This document shows, piece by piece, positions 31,820 to 41,300 of a DNA stretch of 64,000 nucleotides. Numbering within the stretch: the first letter of the stretch is position 1; every line of letters begins with the position of its first letter. Made by a program: the position numbers and the translations under genes. This DNA comes from Heterorhizobium halophytocola (GTDB taxonomy: Bacteria > Pseudomonadota > Alphaproteobacteria > Rhizobiales > Rhizobiaceae): contig NZ_JAGGJU010000014.1 in assembly GCF_017873095.1 (NCBI RefSeq), positions 117,194-181,193 on the forward strand, read 5' to 3'. The notes below the pieces were generated by a model that was not told the origin of the DNA, did not search any database, and saw only the letters and a list, made by a program, of their open reading frames with translations.

Positions 31820-33568
31820 TTAATCCTGTTCAGGGCCATCGCTGTCGTCCAGCAGGCCGCTTGTTCTCAAAAGGCTGGCAAACCTGCCGCCCATTGCTGC
31901 CAGCTCCTCGTAGCCGCCCATCTCGACCACGCGTCCCTCGTCGAGGAAAAGCACGACGTCGGCCTCGCGAATCGTGGACAGCCGGTGGGCGATGATGAAG
32001 GTGGTGCGGTCCTGGCGCAACCGGTCGATCGCATGCTTGACGCGCTCTTCGGTCTCCACGTCGAGCGCGCTTGTTGCTTCGTCGAGCACGAGGATCGGTG
32101 CATTCTTCAAGATGGCGCGCGCGATCGCGATGCGCTGACGCTCGCCGCCCGACAGGCGGTTGCCGCGTTCGCCGACCGATGTGCCGTAGCCGTTCAGGCG
32201 GCTTTCGATGAATTCGGCAGCTGCGGCGGCCCGCGCGGCGGCGATCACTTCTTCGTCCGAGGCATCCTCTCGGCCGAGGCGAATATTCTCGCTGATCGAG
32301 CGGTCCAGCAGACCGGCATCCTGGAAGACGGTCGCGATCGAGTGGCGCAGCGACTTGCGCGTGACGCCTGCAATGTCCGTGCCGTCGATCAGGATCTTGC
32401 CCTCATGCGGTTCGTAAACGCGCTGCAGAAGATTGATCAAGGTGGTCTTGCCGGCGCCCGTCGGGCCGACAATGGCGATGGTCTGGCCGGCCTTTACCGA
32501 GAAGCTGACGTCGTGCACACCCTGGTTGGTGCTGGAAAAGTCGAACGAAACATGGCTGAACTCGACGTTTCCGTGGACATTTTCGAGGTCGCGCGCACCG
32601 GCCGGCTCTTCCCGCTCTTCGACGGCTTCTTCCAGCTGATAGAAATCCTCGAGTTTTGCCCGGGCTTCGAAGATCTGGTTGGCGAAATTGCGCATCTGGT
32701 CGAGACGGGCGATCAGGACGCCTGCAAAGCCTGTAAAGGCGATGATGTCACCGACCTTCAACGCGCCCTCCTGGACCAGCATGGTGCCGACGACCAGGAT
32801 GATCAGCATCGACAGGGTCGAGGCGATGCGGTTGAGCCCGCTGGCGATGGCCCACCAGTCGAGCACCGGATACTGTGCGGCGAGAAGCTGCTCGGTAAAG
32901 CGCTTGAGGGCCCGGGTTTCCGCCTCGACGCGGTTGTAGCTGTGCAGCACCGACACATTGCTGATCGAGTCGCTCACATGCGAGAACACCGTATGATAGT
33001 GCCCTTCGACCGACGCCTGGCCCTCCTTGGTCTTCGACATCACCACCTGGCCGATGACCAGATAGAACAGACCCAGCACCAGCAGCACGGCGCTGAGGCG
33101 CAGGTCCATCGAAATCGCTGTCGGGATCAGCAGTCCGAGCGCGACGAAGGTTGCCAGATGCGTGCGCATGAATTCGAGCCAGAGGCCGAACAGCGTCTCG
33201 CTGGCCCTCAGCAGCGTATGCAGCGCATTCGACGTGCCGCGCATATGGTGCCAGGAGAGCGGCATGGAGATGATGCGCGAGAAGGATTCGGTCAGCAGCG
33301 TCGCCCGCCGTCCATGCGCGAGCCGATCGGCCTCTCGCGAAACCAGCACGAAGGCGATCGTGTTGAATACGCCGAACCCCGCCCACAGCAGCAGGATATT
33401 TCCGACCGGCTGCTTGTCGGAGATCGCATCGATGATTCGCCCGAACAGCACCGGTTCGGCAATCGTGATCACTGCGAGGATGATATTGGCAACGACGACA
33501 ATGCCGGTGCGGGTGCGATAGGCTGACAGATAGCGCAGGGCCCTCAGGTAGACTTGCAGCAGGGTCAC
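31820..33568 (-). CDS. ndvA: Cyclic beta-1,2-glucan ABC exporter NdvA/ChvA
   Basis: 582 residues, near the 588 of the family. The N-terminal half is a type I exporter domain with six membrane helices (RTGIVVVANIILAVITIAEPVLFG; MRTHLATFVALGLLIPTAI...). The C-terminal half has GPTGAGKTTLINLL (Walker A), RLSGGERQRIAIARA (signature) and ILVLDEATSALD (Walker B). It shows the NdvA-typical start MTLLQVYLRALRYLS and exports cyclic beta-1,2-glucan to the periplasm, where the glucan serves in osmotic adaptation and host attachment. It is divergent from the LuxR-type regulator and upstream of fucU on its own strand. The synthase partner ndvB is 4.8 kb away. Confidence 0.94.
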   Translation of the reverse strand: MTLLQVYLRALRYLSAYRTRTGIVVVANIILAVITIAEPVLFGRIIDAISDKQPVGNILLLWAGFGVFNTIAFVLVSREADRLAHGRRATLLTESFSRIISMPLSWHHMRGTSNALHTLLRASETLFGLWLEFMRTHLATFVALGLLIPTAISMDLRLSAVLLVLGLFYLVIGQVVMSKTKEGQASVEGHYHTVFSHVSDSISNVSVLHSYNRVEAETRALKRFTEQLLAAQYPVLDWWAIASGLNRIASTLSMLIILVVGTMLVQEGALKVGDIIAFTGFAGVLIARLDQMRNFANQIFEARAKLEDFYQLEEAVEEREEPAGARDLENVHGNVEFSHVSFDFSSTNQGVHDVSFSVKAGQTIAIVGPTGAGKTTLINLLQRVYEPHEGKILIDGTDIAGVTRKSLRHSIATVFQDAGLLDRSISENIRLGREDASDEEVIAAARAAAAAEFIESRLNGYGTSVGERGNRLSGGERQRIAIARAILKNAPILVLDEATSALDVETEERVKHAIDRLRQDRTTFIIAHRLSTIREADVVLFLDEGRVVEMGGYEELAAMGGRFASLLRTSGLLDDSDGPEQD

Positions 33569-33785
33569 GGAATTCTAGCCTCGTGGATATCCAACTTGGT
33601 CCCTCTGGTCATGGTCAATCGCATTCGGCTATACCTAGGCGGTTGCGCGCGATGGCAAGCCCGTGTTTCACTTGGCTGGCCGATCGAAAGCCTGTCCGGT
33701 TCGGTTGCGGGCATAGAAACAGCGGAAGTCACTCATCATGCTCGCTAACGAAGTTGGCCTGCAAATGCAAGATTTAGCGGAACGG

Positions 33786-33802
33786 GTTAAGACATCTTTA
33801 AC
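33786..33802. promoter_or_regulatory. Inverted repeat in the ndvA-luxR divergent promoter
   Basis: The 295-bp gap 33569-33863 is A/T-rich on its right side. It contains GTTAA and TTAAC arms with a 7-nt spacer, 62 bp upstream of the luxR start. Nothing else could be identified in the gap except likely promoters for both genes. It does not match a classical 18-20 bp lux box. Confidence 0.25.
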
Positions 33803-33863
33803 TTCGTATGCTCGTTTTCTACGCTAATTCAGGATTTTAACTAACTTTAAGAATGAGGCGGTG

Positions 33864-34613
33864 ATGGGGACGACGGCACGGATAGACAGGATCGTTGACT
33901 TTTTAGGCGTCGCCGCAGAAGCGCGGACAGCGCCCGAACTCGTTGCCTCCTTCGAGGCCCTGATCGCCACTTTCGGGTTCGATTTCTACGGGGTCGTTCG
34001 GCAACCCAAGCCGAACGAAAATCCCATGGGCCTGGTGCTTGCCGGCCGCTGGCCGCAACGCTGGCCGGAAACCTATATCGCCAAGAAATATGTGCTGATC
34101 GATCCGACCATACGCTATCTCGGGCATGCGCAGCGCGGTTTCCGATGGCGCGAGGCGCTTGCGGGCTTCCGCGGAGATCCGCATCGCTCCCGCATGGAGC
34201 GGATGATGGTCGAGGCTTTGCGAAACGGTCTGGAAGACGGCTATATGTTTCCGGTGCATGGACGCAACGGTCTGCTCGGCAATATGACGCTCGGGGGCCG
34301 CATCGTCGATCTCACGGTCGTCGAGATGAGCCTGTTCGATGCGCTTGCCAAGCGTCTTTTCTGGCGGCTTATGGATCTGAGCGGGCGTAGTGCCGAACTC
34401 GATGCCGCCAATATCGACGTCAAGATGACCCGCCGGGAAATGGAAGTGCTCAATTACCTTGCCGACGGCATGACGTCGAACGACATCAGCAAGGTTCTGA
34501 AGATCTCCAACCATACCGTCGACTGGTACATGAACGGCATCCAGGACAAGTTGAGTGCCAAGAACCGCCAGCATGCCGTGGCACTCGCCTTCAGGCACGG
34601 CCTGGTGACCTGA
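33864..34613 (+). CDS. LuxR-family solo regulator with autoinducer-binding domain
   Basis: 249 residues. The N-terminal domain keeps the six residues expected of acyl-homoserine-lactone binding: Trp and Tyr in RWPETYIAKKY, Asp-Pro in LIDPTIRY, Trp in FRWREAL, and a Gly in PVHGRNG. The C-terminal domain is a LuxR helix-turn-helix (RREMEVLNYLADGMTSNDISKVLKISNHTVDWYMNGIQDKL). There is no luxI-type synthase in the window, hence a solo. GAGG at 5-nt spacing supports the ATG at 33864 over the GTG at 33861. It is divergent from ndvA and upstream of pyc on the same strand, 161 bp before it; what it controls is unknown. Confidence 0.87.
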   Translation: MGTTARIDRIVDFLGVAAEARTAPELVASFEALIATFGFDFYGVVRQPKPNENPMGLVLAGRWPQRWPETYIAKKYVLIDPTIRYLGHAQRGFRWREALAGFRGDPHRSRMERMMVEALRNGLEDGYMFPVHGRNGLLGNMTLGGRIVDLTVVEMSLFDALAKRLFWRLMDLSGRSAELDAANIDVKMTRREMEVLNYLADGMTSNDISKVLKISNHTVDWYMNGIQDKLSAKNRQHAVALAFRHGLVT

Positions 34614-34760
34614 GAAGGGCCGAGTATACTGAAGGCTGTCAGGAATTTCCCGGGATCGAACGGCGCATACGATAGAGTTAATTTGTTGTGACAAGAATTT
34701 GAACTTCGCCGCGTGAAAGGCTAATACTCATCTCGCAAGTGCAGCATGAAACTGCCGGTC

Positions 34761-34777
34761 AGGAGGAGTTCAATTTG
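34761..34777 (+). promoter_or_regulatory. Strong ribosome-binding site that sets a TTG start for pyc
   Basis: AGGAGGAG (34761-34768) is followed by 6 nt and TTG (34775-34777). The TTG is where homology with other pyruvate carboxylases starts, while the in-frame ATG at 34739 has no comparable site. The rare start codon may temper an otherwise strong initiation region. Confidence 0.7.
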
Positions 34778-37700
34778 TCCATTTCGAAGATTCTCGTCGC
34801 CAATCGCTCGGAAATTGCCATTCGCGTTTTTCGAGCCGCCAATGAACTCGGCCTGAAGACCGTCGCGATCTGGGCCGAAGAGGACAAGCTTTCCCTCCAC
34901 CGCTTCAAGGCCGATGAAAGTTATCAGGTCGGACGCGGACCGCATCTTGCCAAGGACATGGGCCCGATCGAAAGCTATCTGTCGATCGAGGAGGTAATCC
35001 GCGTCGCCCGCGAGTCCGGAGCGGACGCGATCCACCCAGGCTATGGCCTGCTCTCCGAAAGTCCTGAATTTGTCGATGCCTGTGATGAAGCGGGCATTAT
35101 TTTTATCGGCCCCAGGGCCGACACCATGCGCCAGCTCGGCAACAAGGTCGCAGCGCGTAATCTCGCCATTTCCGTCGGCGTCCCTGTGGTACCGGCCACC
35201 GAGCCGCTGCCGGATGATCCGGCCGAGATTGAGCGGCTGGCAGCCGAGATCGGCTATCCCGTGATGCTGAAGGCCTCCTGGGGTGGCGGTGGGCGCGGCA
35301 TGCGCGCCATTCGCGACCCCAAGGACCTGATGCGCGAGGTGATCGAAGGCAAGCGCGAGGCCAAGGCCGCTTTCGGCAAGGACGAGGTCTATCTCGAAAA
35401 GCTGGTCGAGCGCGCCCGTCATGTCGAAAGCCAGGTGCTCGGGGACACCCATGGCAATGTGGTGCATCTGTTCGAACGGGACTGCTCCATCCAGCGCCGC
35501 AACCAGAAGGTCGTCGAGCGCGCGCCGGCGCCCTATCTGAACGAGGCGCAGCGACAGGAACTGGCCGCCTATTCGCTGAAGATCGCAAAGGCCACCAACT
35601 ATGTCGGTGCCGGCACGGTCGAGTATCTGATGGATGCCGACACCGGCAAATTCTACTTCATCGAGGTCAATCCGCGCATCCAGGTCGAGCACACGGTGAC
35701 GGAGGTCGTGACCGGCATCGATATCGTCAAGGCGCAAATCCATATTCTCGACGGCTTCGAGATCGGTACGCCGGAATCCGGCGTGCCGAAACAGGCCGAT
35801 ATCCGCCTCAACGGGCATGCATTGCAGTGCCGGATCACGACGGAGGATCCCGAGCAGAACTTCATTCCCGACTATGGTCGTATTACCGCCTACCGCTCGG
35901 CTGCCGGCTTCGGCATCCGCCTCGATGGCGGCACGGCCTATACCGGCGCGATCATCACGCGCTATTACGATCCGCTGCTGGTAAAGGTCACGGCGTCCGG
36001 CAGCACGCCGCAGGAGGCGATCAGCCGCATGGACCGCGGCCTTCGCGAATTCCGTGTGCGCGGGGTGGCCACCAACCTGACCTTCCTCGAGGCGATCATC
36101 AGCCACCCGATGTTCCGCGACAACACCTATACGACGCGCTTCATCGACACGACGCCGGAGCTGTTCCAGCAGGTCAAGCGGCAGGACCGCGCGACCAAGC
36201 TCTTGACCTATCTGGCGGATGTCACCGTCAACGGGCACCCGGAAGTCAAGGGGCGGCCCGAGCCGTCCGACAAGGCGGCGAAGCCGATCGTGCCCTATAT
36301 CAACGGCGAGATCCGCGACGGGACAAAGCAGAAACTGGACGAACTCGGCCCGAAGGGGTTTGCCGAATGGATGCGCAACGAAAAGCGCGTTCTGATGACC
36401 GACACGACCATGCGCGACGGGCATCAGTCGCTGCTGGCGACCCGCATGCGTACGTTCGACATCGCCCGGGTCGCCGGCACCTATGCCCGCGCCCTGCCGG
36501 AACTGCTGTCGCTCGAATGCTGGGGCGGCGCGACCTTCGACGTGTCCATGCGCTTCCTCACCGAGGACCCGTGGGAACGCCTGGGGCTGATCCGCGAAGC
36601 CGCGCCGAACCTGTTGCTGCAGATGCTGCTGCGCGGCGCCAACGGCGTCGGCTACACCAACTACCCCGATAACGTGGTCAAGTATTTCGTCCGCCAGGCG
36701 GCCCAGGGCGGGATCGATCTGTTCCGCGTCTTCGACTGCCTGAACTGGGTCGACAACATGCGCGTGTCGATGGACGCCGTGCAAGAAGAGAACAAGCTCT
36801 GCGAAGCGGCGATCTGCTACACCGGGGATTTGCTCAACAGTGCCCGTCCGAAATACGACCTCAAATACTATACCGATCTGGCGGTCGAACTGGAGAAGGC
36901 CGGTGCCCACATCATCGCGCTGAAGGATATGGCCGGGCTTTTGAAGCCGCAGGCCGCGCGTGTGCTGTTTAAGGCTCTGCGGGAGGCAACGAGCCTGCCG
37001 ATCCACTTCCATACCCACGACACCTCGGGCATTGCCGCCGCAACCGTCCTGGCGGCGGTGGAGTCCGGCGTCGATGCCGTGGACGCCGCGATGGATGCGC
37101 TGTCGGGCAATACCTCGCAGCCCTGCCTGGGTTCGATCGTCGAGGCGCTGTCCGGCACCGAGCGGGATCCCGGGCTCGACCCGGCCTGGATCCGCAAGAT
37201 CTCCTTCTACTGGGAGGCGGTGCGCGGTCAGTATGCGGCCTTCGAAAGCGATCTCAAGGGCCCGGCTTCCGAAGTCTACCTGCACGAAATGCCGGGTGGC
37301 CAGTTCACCAACCTCAAGGAACAGGCCCGCTCGCTCGGTCTGGAGACCCGCTGGCATCAGGTGGCGCAGGCCTATGCCGATGCCAACCGGATGTTCGGCG
37401 ATATCGTCAAGGTGACGCCGTCTTCCAAGGTCGTCGGCGACATGGCCCTGATGATGGTTTCCCAGGACCTTTCCGTCGCCGATGTCGTGGACCCCAAGCG
37501 GGACATTGCCTTTCCGGACTCCGTCGTTTCGATGCTGAAGGGCGATCTCGGCCAGCCTCCGGGCGGCTGGCCTGAAGGGCTGCAGAAGAAGGCGCTGAAG
37601 GGCGATGAGGCCTATACGGTTCGTCCGGGTTCGCTGCTGCCGGATGCCGATCTCGATGCCGAGCGATCGACGATCGAGACCAAGCTCGAGCGCCCGGTCA

Positions 37701-38236
37701 GCGACTTCGAGTTCGCCTCCTACCTGATGTATCCGAAGGTCTTCACCGATTTCGCGACAGTCCTGGAAACCTATGGCCCTGTATCGGTCCTGCCGACTCA
37801 CGCCTATTTCTACGGTCTGCGCAACGGCGAGGAGATGTATGCCGAGATCGAGCAGGGCAAGACGCTGGTGGTGGTCAACCAGGCCACCAGCCAGCCCGAT
37901 GACAAGGGGATGATCTCGGTCTTCTTCGAACTCAACGGCCAGGCCCGCCGCATCAAGGTGCCGGATCGTGCGCATGGTGCATCTGCGGCTGCGGTGCGCC
38001 GAAAGGCCGACCCGGTCAACGCGGCCCATCTGGGCTCGCCGATGCCGGGTGTCATTTCCACCGTCGGCGTAAGCGTCGGGCAGGAGGTCAAGACCGGTGA
38101 TGTTCTGTTGTCGATCGAGGCGATGAAGATGGAGACGGCGCTGCATGCCGACCGCGAAGGCAAGGTTGCCGAGGTGCTGGTGAAGGCCGGGGACCAGATC
38201 GACGCCAAGGATCTGCTGATCGTCTTCGAGGCCTGA
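34775..38236 (+). CDS. pyc: Pyruvate carboxylase
   Basis: 1153 residues from the TTG start, as in Rhizobium etli Pyc (1154). Domains in order: biotin carboxylase (residues of about 1-450; ILVANRSEIAIRVFRAA, KASWGGGGRGMR, EVNPRIQVEHTVTE), carboxyltransferase (about 540-840; LTDTTMRDGHQSLLATRMR-type loop, here MTDTTMRDGHQS, HFHTHDTSG), allosteric linker and the biotin carrier domain at the C-terminus (IEAMKMETALHA, where Lys is biotinylated). It makes oxaloacetate from pyruvate and bicarbonate, replenishing the TCA cycle. Acetyl-CoA activation is known for the family. A perfect palindrome terminator follows it. Confidence 0.97.
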   Translation: MSISKILVANRSEIAIRVFRAANELGLKTVAIWAEEDKLSLHRFKADESYQVGRGPHLAKDMGPIESYLSIEEVIRVARESGADAIHPGYGLLSESPEFVDACDEAGIIFIGPRADTMRQLGNKVAARNLAISVGVPVVPATEPLPDDPAEIERLAAEIGYPVMLKASWGGGGRGMRAIRDPKDLMREVIEGKREAKAAFGKDEVYLEKLVERARHVESQVLGDTHGNVVHLFERDCSIQRRNQKVVERAPAPYLNEAQRQELAAYSLKIAKATNYVGAGTVEYLMDADTGKFYFIEVNPRIQVEHTVTEVVTGIDIVKAQIHILDGFEIGTPESGVPKQADIRLNGHALQCRITTEDPEQNFIPDYGRITAYRSAAGFGIRLDGGTAYTGAIITRYYDPLLVKVTASGSTPQEAISRMDRGLREFRVRGVATNLTFLEAIISHPMFRDNTYTTRFIDTTPELFQQVKRQDRATKLLTYLADVTVNGHPEVKGRPEPSDKAAKPIVPYINGEIRDGTKQKLDELGPKGFAEWMRNEKRVLMTDTTMRDGHQSLLATRMRTFDIARVAGTYARALPELLSLECWGGATFDVSMRFLTEDPWERLGLIREAAPNLLLQMLLRGANGVGYTNYPDNVVKYFVRQAAQGGIDLFRVFDCLNWVDNMRVSMDAVQEENKLCEAAICYTGDLLNSARPKYDLKYYTDLAVELEKAGAHIIALKDMAGLLKPQAARVLFKALREATSLPIHFHTHDTSGIAAATVLAAVESGVDAVDAAMDALSGNTSQPCLGSIVEALSGTERDPGLDPAWIRKISFYWEAVRGQYAAFESDLKGPASEVYLHEMPGGQFTNLKEQARSLGLETRWHQVAQAYADANRMFGDIVKVTPSSKVVGDMALMMVSQDLSVADVVDPKRDIAFPDSVVSMLKGDLGQPPGGWPEGLQKKALKGDEAYTVRPGSLLPDADLDAERSTIETKLERPVSDFEFASYLMYPKVFTDFATVLETYGPVSVLPTHAYFYGLRNGEEMYAEIEQGKTLVVVNQATSQPDDKGMISVFFELNGQARRIKVPDRAHGASAAAVRRKADPVNAAHLGSPMPGVISTVGVSVGQEVKTGDVLLSIEAMKMETALHADREGKVAEVLVKAGDQIDAKDLLIVFEA

Positions 38237-38281
38237 GGTCGCGGGCGCAAGCGGCCGCACTGGACCGTAGGACCGGAATGC

Positions 38282-38319
38282 AAAGAGGGGGCGGTATCGA
38301 TCGATACCGCCCCCTCTTT
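38282..38319. terminator. Perfect 38-bp palindrome, bidirectional terminator between pyc and ndvB
   Basis: Two 19-base arms are exactly complementary with no spacer; the arm begins AAAGAGGGGGCGG and ends TATCGA at the centre. It lies between the convergent ends of pyc (38236) and ndvB (38341). The T-run is short (CTCTTT), so termination probably depends on the very stable stem. Confidence 0.8.
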
Positions 38320-38340
38320 ATGACCAGAGCTTGAAGATGA

Positions 38341-41300
38341 TCAGAGCTTGAAGCCTCTGCCTTTTGGCAGTGCCTTGTCGTTGACGCGGACCTTTTCGCC
38401 TTCGACGCTGATGCTGACGGGCTTGCCGTCGATCTTCAGTTCGGCGCGGAAGCCCGGCCAGTCGCTTGGCAGAAGCGGGCTGATGAACAGCCTGTCGCCG
38501 CGGCGGCGAATGCCGAGCAATTCGCTGACGGCCAACTGATAGAGCCAGCCGCCCGAGCCGGTGTACCAGGTCCAGCCGCCGCGTCCCGCATGGCTCTCGG
38601 TGCCATAGACATCGGCTGCTACGACGTAAGGCTCGACACGATAGGTCTCTGCGGCCGCAGGGCTCAGCGCATGGTTGACCGGGTTGAGCAGCGAGAAGCA
38701 GCGCCAGGCCTTGTCACGGTCGCCAAGCCGGGCAAAGGCGATCGCGAGCCAGATGGCGGCATGGGTATATTGCCCGCCGTTTTCGCGGACGCCCGGCGGG
38801 TAGGCCTTGATATAGCCCGGCTCCTGCCTCGACTTTTCAAATGCCGGCGTGAAGAGCCGGATGATGCCGGTGTCCGCGTCGACAAGTTCGCGGTAGGCGG
38901 CCTCGACGGCCTGACGTGCCTTGTCTTCCGGTCCGCCGCCGGCAAGCACGCTCCACGACTGGGCGATCGAATCGATCCGGCATTCGAGCGACTGTGACGA
39001 GCCGAGCGGCTCGCCGTCGTCGAAATAGCCACGGCGATAGTATGCGCCGTCCCATCCGCTGCCGTCGAGGGCTTCCAGCAGGGACTTGAGGTGGTCGTTC
39101 CAGCGCTTTACGCGCTGTTCGTCGCCTCTGGCATCCGCGCGCGGCAGGAAGCGCTGCAGGGCACCGGCCAGGAACCAGCCGAGCCAGACGCTCTCGCCCT
39201 TGCCGGCCTCGCCCACGCGATTCATGCCGTCGTTCCAGTCACCACCCAGCATCAGCGGCAGACCGTGCTGGCCGGTCCGCTCGATTGCGAGGTCCAGCGC
39301 ACGCGCTGCATGCTCGTAGAGATCGGCGACCTCTTCCGCCATTTCCGGCTGGAAGAAGGTGTCGTGCTGGCCCGGTTCGAGCGCGGGGCCCTTCAGGAAG
39401 GCGAGTTGTTCGATCAGGATCTTGTCGTCGCCGGTGGCCTCGACATAGCGGTCGACCGCATAGGCAAGCCAGACGACGTCGTCGGAGATCGTGGTCCTGA
39501 CACCGGCACCACCCTGCGGCAACCACCAGTGCTGAACATCCCCTTCGACGAACTGGCGCCCGGCAGCCTTGAGGATCTGCCCGCGCGCAAGCGCCGGATC
39601 CTGGATCAGCAGACCGAGCGAGTCCTGCAACTGGTCGCGGAAACCGAAGGCGCCGCTTGCCTGATAGAAGCCGGCCCGTGCCAGCATGCGGCAACCGAGC
39701 GTCTGATAGGGCAGCCAGGCATTGACCATATGGTTGAAGCCGGCATCAGGGGTGTCGACCTGAATGCGCCCGGTGAACGCCTCCCAGAATCCGCTATTGT
39801 CGGCGAGCACTTCGCCAAAGGGCCGCAACGCCATCTTTTCGACGAGAGCCCTGGCCTCTGCCTCGCTGTCGCAATCCCCGAGAAGGAAGGTGATCTCGCG
39901 GCTTTCGCCGGGTCCGATCTGCATGTCGAAGGACAGGGCCGCGCACGGATCGCCCTCCGTTTCCATCGTGTTGGTCAGCACCTGCTGGCGGGCTACCGCC
40001 TGCGGCAGCTTGATGCAGCCGTTGCGGCCGATGAATTCCCGGCGGTTCGCAGTCGCCGCATCCGCCTTCAGATTGGCGGTGAAGACGGCATAACGGCCGG
40101 AATAGTCGATGCTGTAGGGGTTTGTGGCAAACAGCGCACCATTGTCGGCATCCTGCGACACCATGACGAAGGGGGCCGTCTTCTGCCCGTCATTGCCAAG
40201 CACCCATTCCAGATAGCCATAGGTGCGAAGCCTGCGCGCAGACGTGCCGTTATTGGTGATGGTCAGGTGGGTAAGCTTGACCGGCTCGTCTCTGGCAACC
40301 GTCTGGGTGATCCGCGTTTCCAGATCGCCATGGGCGGCATGGAAACTCGAATATCCCAAGCCATGGCGGGCTTCAAACCTGCTGTCGTCGCGCACATTGA
40401 GCGCAGCGAACGGTGCGAAGACCTCACCGCTGTCCAGATCCGTGACATAGAAGGCCTCGCTCGGCCGGTCGATGACCGGATCGTTCGACCAATGCGTCAG
40501 CTGATAGTCCCGCGAGTTGGTGCTCCAGGTAAAGCCTGCACCTTCCGCGGAGACGTGGAAGCCGAACCGGTCATTGGCAATAACGTTGATCCATGGCTGG
40601 GGCGTGGCCTGACCCGGTGCCAGTCGGACGATATATTCGCGCCCATCCTTGGAAAAGCCGCCATAGCCGTTCCAGAAGTCGAGATCGTCAGCGGTTTCGC
40701 TGACAGCGGCGGCGTCGAGCAATAGCGGCGCCGGAATGCGACCCTGCCAGTCTGGCTCCCGCACTTCCGTGCCGCGCGGTGACGAATAGAGCGATGCCGC
40801 ACGGTTGATCTGATCGACAAGCTTGCCGTTGCGGGCATGGAACACCACGCGGGCGGCGGCGAGCAATGCGTTCCAGCTTGTCTCGTCCGACAGGTCGCGG
40901 CGCACGGCATAGACCTGACCGCTGGAACTGTCGGCCTGGCGGCTGCGCAATGTCTCGCTCAGCGCATCGACGGCGTGCTGCATGTCCTGCGCGTAGGAGG
41001 CGGGCCGTTCGTTCATGATCGCGAGATCGGCGATGATGCCGCGGCGGCGCAGATATTCCTGCGCGCTGAGGGCTTCACGGACAATCTCGATATCCATGTC
41101 GTCGTTGATGCGGACGGCAAAGATCGGATGGTCGCCGGATATCGCCATCGGCCACAACGCGCGCTGGGAAGACAAACCGTTGCGCACGGTTTCCGGGTCA
41201 ACGCGCAGATGGGTTTCCGGGTAGACCAGATAGCGGCCGAGATGCTGGAAGGCGGCAGCCTGCTGCGAGGTGATGCCGACATGGCGCATCTCGACCTGGG

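Noticed and set aside
33786..33802. The GTTAA/TTAAC dyad as a lux box for the solo LuxR protein
   Set aside because: Lux-type boxes are 18-20 bp with specific conserved bases that are absent here; I keep it only as an unassigned inverted repeat.
34721..38260. A 1179-codon open frame on the minus strand opposite pyc
   Set aside because: It mirrors pyc exactly, is rich in Arg, Asp and His as antisense frames of high-GC genes are, has no ribosome site and no family motif. Pyc is certain on the other strand.
38282..38319. The perfect palindrome as a recombination (dif-like) or replication site
   Set aside because: Dif sites are about 28 bp with an asymmetric 6-bp centre; this is fully symmetric and lies between two convergent gene ends, where a terminator is expected.
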